Shown here: piece after piece, positions 21,907 to 25,283 of the stretch | How the letters are laid out: the number at the start of each line of letters is the position of its first letter | Position numbering within the stretch: the stretch's first letter is position 1 | Source: DATMBF01 sp035559595 | GTDB lineage: Bacteria; Bacteroidota; Ignavibacteria; UBA10030 | Length of the DNA stretch: 25,283 nucleotides | Direction of reading: 5' to 3' | Assembly: GCA_035559595.1 (NCBI GenBank) | Contig: DATMBF010000002.1 | Span: 1 to 25,283, forward strand | Notes under the pieces: generated by a model | What the model saw: the letters and a program-made list of their open reading frames with translations, nothing else | The model's database searches: none | Told to the model about the DNA's origin: nothing | Made by a program: the position numbers and the translations under genes

Positions 21907-23190
21907 ATGAAAACAACCTTGGTTCTTTTCCTGATATTCTTCGTTCATGGCAGTTCTGCGCAAGAGGCCACGATCATTGCGGTCAAAGCGGGGAAGCTTG
22001 TAGATGTCGTCGCCGGCAAGGTGCTGGAGAAACAGGTAATTCTGATCGAAGCCGGCAAGGTTAAAGCGGTTGGGAGCGAGGCGAGCCTCTCCATTCCCGC
22101 CGATGCAACCGTTCACGACCTCAGTAATGCGATTGTCCTGCCCGGATTCATCGATTGCCATACGCATATTACGAGTCAGATTGAAAACTACGGAATCGAC
22201 CTCTTTCGTAAGTCACCGATCGACGCCGCGGTAACTGCGCATATCTACGCCAAGCGCACACTTGATGCGGGCTTCACCACCGTGCGTGATGTCGGCTCCG
22301 GCGAGTTTGTCGATGTTGCGCTCAAGAGAGCCATTGATGCCGGTAAGATTCCAGGTCCGCGCTTGTTCGTCGCCGGACACGGCCTGTCTGCAACAGGCGG
22401 CCACGGAGATCTCTCCGGCTTCTCTCCCTATCTTCGTTTCGATACCTACAGCGGCGTCGTGGATGGCGTGGACGAGATTCGGAAGAAGATTCGATGGAAC
22501 ATCAAATATGGGGCCGATCACATTAAGTTTACTGCAACGGCGGGAGTGTTGAGCGAGGAGGAATCGCACGGTGCACGCCAGTTCTCCATGGAAGAAATGA
22601 AAGCAATCGTTGATGAAACAAAAATGTGGGGAAAGAAGGTCGCTGCCCACGCTCACGGCGCAGAAGGAATTAAAATGGCAGTGCAGGCTGGAGTCGCTTC
22701 AATCGAGCACGGCAGTTTGCTGGACGATGAGGGAATTGCGCTCATGAAGAAACAGGGCACTTATCTCGTCCCGACAGTGTTTGCCGGAGATGCCGTGGAA
22801 AAGTTCGGTGCGCAATACAACCTGCCCGGCAGGCTCATCGAAAAAGCGAAAGCCATTAATGTCAAAAAGCGGGAGAGCTACCGAAAGGCGATCAAAGCAG
22901 GCGTGAAGATAGCCTATGGAACGGACGCCGGGGTTTTCCCGCACGGCATGAACGCCGTGGACTTTAAGCTGCTTGTGGAACTGGGGATGACCCCAATGCA
23001 GGCAATTCAGTCGGCAACCGTTGTTGCGGCGGAGCTCATCGGTCATCCCGAGTTCATCGGGAGTCTTCAGCCCGGGCGCTATGCCGATCTTGTTGCTGTC
23101 TCGGCAGATCCTTTGGCTGATATCGGTGTTCTGGAGAACATCCCGTTCGTGATGAAGGGTGGGAAAGTACAGAAGAACGAATTACGATAG
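21907..23190 (+). CDS. Exported prolidase/imidazolonepropionase-like amidohydrolase
   Basis: A 427-residue binuclear amidohydrolase with a signal peptide (LVLFLIFFVHGSSAQ). Metal ligands are visible as His85-x-His87 (FIDCHTHI), the carboxylated Lys207 (HIKFTATAG), His248/His250 (AAHAHG), His268 (SIEHGS) and Asp340 (YGTDAGVFPHG). The lysine in an FTATAGV strand and the GTDAGVFPHG motif are typical of the bacterial Xaa-Pro/Xaa-Arg carboxypeptidase (prolidase-like) amidohydrolases. It sits between the S9 peptidase and a sulfur amino acid lyase. The next gene begins one base after its stop, so all three are likely cotranscribed. It may cleave the dipeptides the S9 peptidase releases; this is inference. 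Confidence 0.88.
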   Translation: MKTTLVLFLIFFVHGSSAQEATIIAVKAGKLVDVVAGKVLEKQVILIEAGKVKAVGSEASLSIPADATVHDLSNAIVLPGFIDCHTHITSQIENYGIDLFRKSPIDAAVTAHIYAKRTLDAGFTTVRDVGSGEFVDVALKRAIDAGKIPGPRLFVAGHGLSATGGHGDLSGFSPYLRFDTYSGVVDGVDEIRKKIRWNIKYGADHIKFTATAGVLSEEESHGARQFSMEEMKAIVDETKMWGKKVAAHAHGAEGIKMAVQAGVASIEHGSLLDDEGIALMKKQGTYLVPTVFAGDAVEKFGAQYNLPGRLIEKAKAINVKKRESYRKAIKAGVKIAYGTDAGVFPHGMNAVDFKLLVELGMTPMQAIQSATVVAAELIGHPEFIGSLQPGRYADLVAVSADPLADIGVLENIPFVMKGGKVQKNELR

Positions 23191-23191
23191 C

Positions 23192-24418
23192 ATGAAAAAA
23201 CGCTCGGCGAAAACCCCTCGAGTTTCACTGGCCACACGCGCAATCCACGGGAACAAGTTGTATCCACACAAAGGTCCGCTCGCGTTGCCAATTTATCAAA
23301 CCTCAACATATCGATTTGAATCCTCAGAAGATGCCATTCGTTACGCCAAGGGTGATCCGTCGGTTTACGTTTACTCCCGATATCACAATCCGACCGTCCA
23401 CGAAGTTGAGGAGAAGCTGGCGCTTATGGAAGGCACAGAGGCGGCAGCCCTCTTTGCTTCCGGGATGGCGGCGATTTCGACAGGAATTCTGGCATTGGTA
23501 AAATCGGGTGAAGAGATTGTCAGTTCTCCGGCGTTGTACGGAGGCACGTACCGATTCTTCCGAGATGAACTTCCGAAGCAGCAGATTACCGTTCGCTATT
23601 TCGACCCATCAGATTTAACGACGCTCTCTAAGGCAATCACCCCGAAAACTCGAGTTGTCTATTTCGAGACGCCGACCAACCCTACGCTCTCGATTGTTGA
23701 CATCGAGAACGTGGTCTCCATTGTGCGGCGCGAAGAGAAAAAGCGTGGCAGGAAGATTCACACGATGATCGATAACACGTTTGCGTCGATTATCAATCAG
23801 GATCCGCTTGCTTTTGGGGTGGACATCATTGTCGAGAGCGCCACGAAGTATCTTGGAGGCCACTCGGATATCCTGTCCGGCGCACTCATGGGATCGAAGG
23901 AATTCATCAAGACCGCAAAGACGGCGGCCAAGTCCTATGGTGGTTGTGCCGATCCGTTTGCAGCTTTTCTGTTAGCAAGGAGCTTAAAAACATTCGAGCT
24001 TCGCGTCCGCCGACAGAATGAAAACGCGCTTGCACTGGCGCAGGCACTTGAGAAACACCCAAGGGTCAATCGTGTGCTTTATCCAGGCCTTCCTTCGCAT
24101 CCATCGCACGCGGTTGCAAAGAGGCAGATGAAGGGCTTTGGGGGGATGGTCACCATTGAAGTAAAACCTTCGAAACGATTGACGCCCGTTGAAACGGCTG
24201 TGAAAGTCTGTGATAGCTTGTGTGTTGCCGTAAACGCAATGTCCCTTGGCGGTGTTGAAACACTGGTCAGCATCCCTGTTTATTCATCACACGTGTTTAT
24301 GGACGATGAAGAACTACAACTGCACGGCGTTACACCGGGAATGATCAGGATCTCGGTGGGTGTCGAAGGCATCGAGGACTTGATTGCGGATTTTCACCAA
24401 GCATTGAATACGATTTAG
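23192..24418 (+). CDS. Cys/Met metabolism PLP enzyme (methionine/cystathionine gamma-lyase-like)
   Basis: A 408-residue fold-type I PLP enzyme of the trans-sulfuration family. Landmarks are YSRYHNPT (phosphate contact from the neighbouring subunit), FASGMAAI, the SPALYGGTYRFF loop, FETPTNPTL, the aspartate in MIDNTFA and the Schiff-base Lys219 in ESATKYLGGHSD; SLGGVETL is near the C terminus. Family members cleave methionine, cystathionine or homocysteine, or join cysteine to an activated homoserine. Position 116-like residue is Gly in LYGGT rather than the Cys of Pseudomonas methionine gamma-lyase, so the precise activity is open. The ATG at 23192 is one base after the previous stop and replaces a longer frame that overlaps it. 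It is cytoplasmic and could release H2S or methanethiol plus a 2-oxoacid. Confidence 0.9.
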   Translation: MKKRSAKTPRVSLATRAIHGNKLYPHKGPLALPIYQTSTYRFESSEDAIRYAKGDPSVYVYSRYHNPTVHEVEEKLALMEGTEAAALFASGMAAISTGILALVKSGEEIVSSPALYGGTYRFFRDELPKQQITVRYFDPSDLTTLSKAITPKTRVVYFETPTNPTLSIVDIENVVSIVRREEKKRGRKIHTMIDNTFASIINQDPLAFGVDIIVESATKYLGGHSDILSGALMGSKEFIKTAKTAAKSYGGCADPFAAFLLARSLKTFELRVRRQNENALALAQALEKHPRVNRVLYPGLPSHPSHAVAKRQMKGFGGMVTIEVKPSKRLTPVETAVKVCDSLCVAVNAMSLGGVETLVSIPVYSSHVFMDDEELQLHGVTPGMIRISVGVEGIEDLIADFHQALNTI

Positions 24419-24428
24419 GAGAAACAGG

Positions 24429-25082
24429 ATGACAAAGCAATTCAACTACGTTGTGGTTCTGTGGGTGATGATTCTTATCGCCAGCTGTCAGGATGCGGGA
24501 ACCGATCCCCCGCCAACACCAGAAATCACCGCGGTCATTCCAGACTCAGCAGCCGTGGGAGATACCATACGCATCATTGGAAAGAATTTCGGAAGCTCGC
24601 AAGGGACGAGCACGGTGAGGATTGGAGGTGCGTTGGTAACTCTTATCGTTTCGTGGTCGGATACGGAGATCCGTGGAAGAATCCCTTCCGGCGCCACAAG
24701 CGGTGCATTGGTCGTGACCGTTGGGGGAATCTCAAGTGTTCCGAGGAACTTCATCGTTCGCTCTTCTCCATCAGTCACAATTTCGTTTGCAAACACCGTT
24801 CAGCCCATCTTAGTGGGAAATTGTGCTTTTGGCGGCTGCCACTCAGGTGGTACTTCTGCAGCAAGTCAGTTCGATCAAACCACTTACGCCGGAGTCCGCG
24901 CAGGTGGAGTCAAGTTCGGATCGAGCGTGGTGATACCTGGCGACTCCATCAACAGTCGGATTATTCAAGCATTAAAAGGAACAGCCCCAAACCTTCCGCG
25001 AATGCCTCTCGGAGGTCAATTGCCTCAAAACCAGATCAGTATCATAGCCCGCTGGATTCAGGAGGGGGCACTGAATAACTGA
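24429..25082 (+). CDS. Lipoprotein with an IPT/TIG domain and a CX4CH haem-like domain
   Basis: A 217-residue lipoprotein: signal with WVMILIASC, anchor Cys20. Residues ~32-112 are an IPT/TIG immunoglobulin-like domain (PEITAVIPDSAAVGDTIRIIGKNFG, then VGGISSVPRNFIV). The C-terminal ~95 residues resemble the cytochrome-c-like domain common in envelope proteins of this group (ISFANTVQPILVGNC, MPLGGQLPQNQISIIARWIQEGA). The haem-type motif is C132-AFGG-C137-H138: four residues between the cysteines rather than two. A PRMPLGG methionine near residue 193 could be the distal ligand. AGGA lies just upstream of the ATG. It follows the lyase gene by ten bases and is terminated by the hairpin at 25091. 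Confidence 0.82.
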   Translation: MTKQFNYVVVLWVMILIASCQDAGTDPPPTPEITAVIPDSAAVGDTIRIIGKNFGSSQGTSTVRIGGALVTLIVSWSDTEIRGRIPSGATSGALVVTVGGISSVPRNFIVRSSPSVTISFANTVQPILVGNCAFGGCHSGGTSAASQFDQTTYAGVRAGGVKFGSSVVIPGDSINSRIIQALKGTAPNLPRMPLGGQLPQNQISIIARWIQEGALNN

Positions 25083-25086
25083 CTCA

Positions 25087-25124
25087 AAAAAAAAGCTCCG
25101 ATCAGCAGTATGATCGGAGCTTTT
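25087..25124. terminator. Bidirectional rho-independent terminator
   Basis: A perfect 14-bp inverted repeat, 25091-25104 against 25111-25124 (AAAAGCTCCGATCA and complement), has a 6-base loop. On the minus strand the stem is followed by a long T run (nine T in all), ideal for ending the T9SS protein gene. On the plus strand the T run is four bases, enough for the lipoprotein gene. Confidence 0.85.
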
Positions 25125-25141
25125 CCAGTTCGATTCCTGTT

Positions 25142-25283
25142 TTATCGGACGAGCAACATTTTCCTTGTTTCTGCAAAACCTCCCTCAACCGAGAGCCTGT
25201 AAAAGTACACACCTGTCGACAGATTACGAGGATCGAACGTGACAGCGTACGTCCCGACATCGTAAAGACCATCGGCAAGCACA
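25142..25283 (-). CDS. C-terminal end of a secreted protein with T9SS sorting domain
   Basis: The 46 visible residues up to the TAA at 25142-25144 read like a type A sorting domain: LADGLYDVGTYAVTFDPRNL, then STGVYFYRLSVEGG, ending ETRKMLLVR. The pattern GxYxVxFDxxxLxxGVYFYRL..G....KKMLLxR is the C-terminal signal recognised by the type IX secretion system and removed at the cell surface. The N-terminal part lies beyond the window, so the function of the protein is unknown. It is the strongest evidence for an FCB-group host. Confidence 0.88.
   Translation of the reverse strand, partial: VLADGLYDVGTYAVTFDPRNLSTGVYFYRLSVEGGFAETRKMLLVR

Noticed and set aside
1..25283. CRISPR arrays, tRNA, rRNA, insertion sequences or phage genes
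   Set aside because: No regularly spaced repeats, no tRNA-like cloverleaf, and no transposase or phage protein signatures were seen on either strand.

Overview
The window reads as ordinary bacterial chromosome of about 50% GC with tightly packed genes. The best taxonomic clue is at the right edge. There, the last ~46 residues of a minus-strand protein form a type IX secretion (T9SS) type A sorting domain ending in KMLLVR. This points to the Bacteroidota/Ignavibacteria/Kapabacteria (FCB) side of the tree. Many genes carry strong AGGAGG-like ribosome binding sites, and several have sigma70-shaped promoters (TTGnnn-17-TAnnnT). No rRNA, tRNA, CRISPR array, insertion sequence or phage gene was seen.

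Layout. (1) 1-164: the 3' end of a membrane protein. 276-837: two related minus-strand lipoprotein genes, one of them truncated. (2) 1244-6738, plus strand: a TTGACA promoter drives a fused E1 alpha-beta 2-oxoacid dehydrogenase, a D-serine dehydratase/D-threonine aldolase-like PLP enzyme and an SDR dehydrogenase. An exported acetamidase/formamidase-family protein and a DUF423 membrane protein follow. (3) 6722-9355, minus: a YtcJ-like amidohydrolase lipoprotein and an exported proline-iminopeptidase-like hydrolase. (4) 9470-11257: a class V aminotransferase resembling cysteine desulfurase, tail to tail with an 83-residue unknown gene. (5) 11315-13270, minus: a three-haem cytochrome c and a membrane-anchored one-haem cytochrome c coupled by an ATGA overlap, ending at a terminator. 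(6) 13398-19284: a persulfide dioxygenase-rhodanese fusion on the plus strand faces a long minus-strand series. That series is SRPBCC, DinB, beta-carbonic anhydrase, a frameshifted small gene, a sulfide:quinone-reductase-like flavoprotein, DoxX, a lipoprotein and a second frameshifted small membrane gene. (7) 19411-25082, plus: an exported S9 prolyl peptidase, an exported prolidase-like amidohydrolase, a methionine gamma-lyase-family enzyme and an IPT/TIG lipoprotein with a CX4CH haem motif. A bidirectional terminator separates these from the T9SS protein.

How the parts may work together (inference). The SQR-like protein, DoxX, persulfide dioxygenase-rhodanese, the possible cysteine desulfurase and the cytochromes c look like a sulfide/persulfide oxidation and detoxification neighbourhood. 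The S9 peptidase, prolidase-like enzyme and sulfur amino acid lyase look like a peptide scavenging unit that could release sulfide, ammonia and 2-oxoacids. The E1/PLP/SDR operon could handle hydroxy-amino-acid-derived 2-oxoacids. The most unusual observations are the two small operon genes that each appear to lack one base, the probably leaderless persulfide dioxygenase promoter, its HxHxDH to HSQADH change, and the truncated lipoprotein duplicate.
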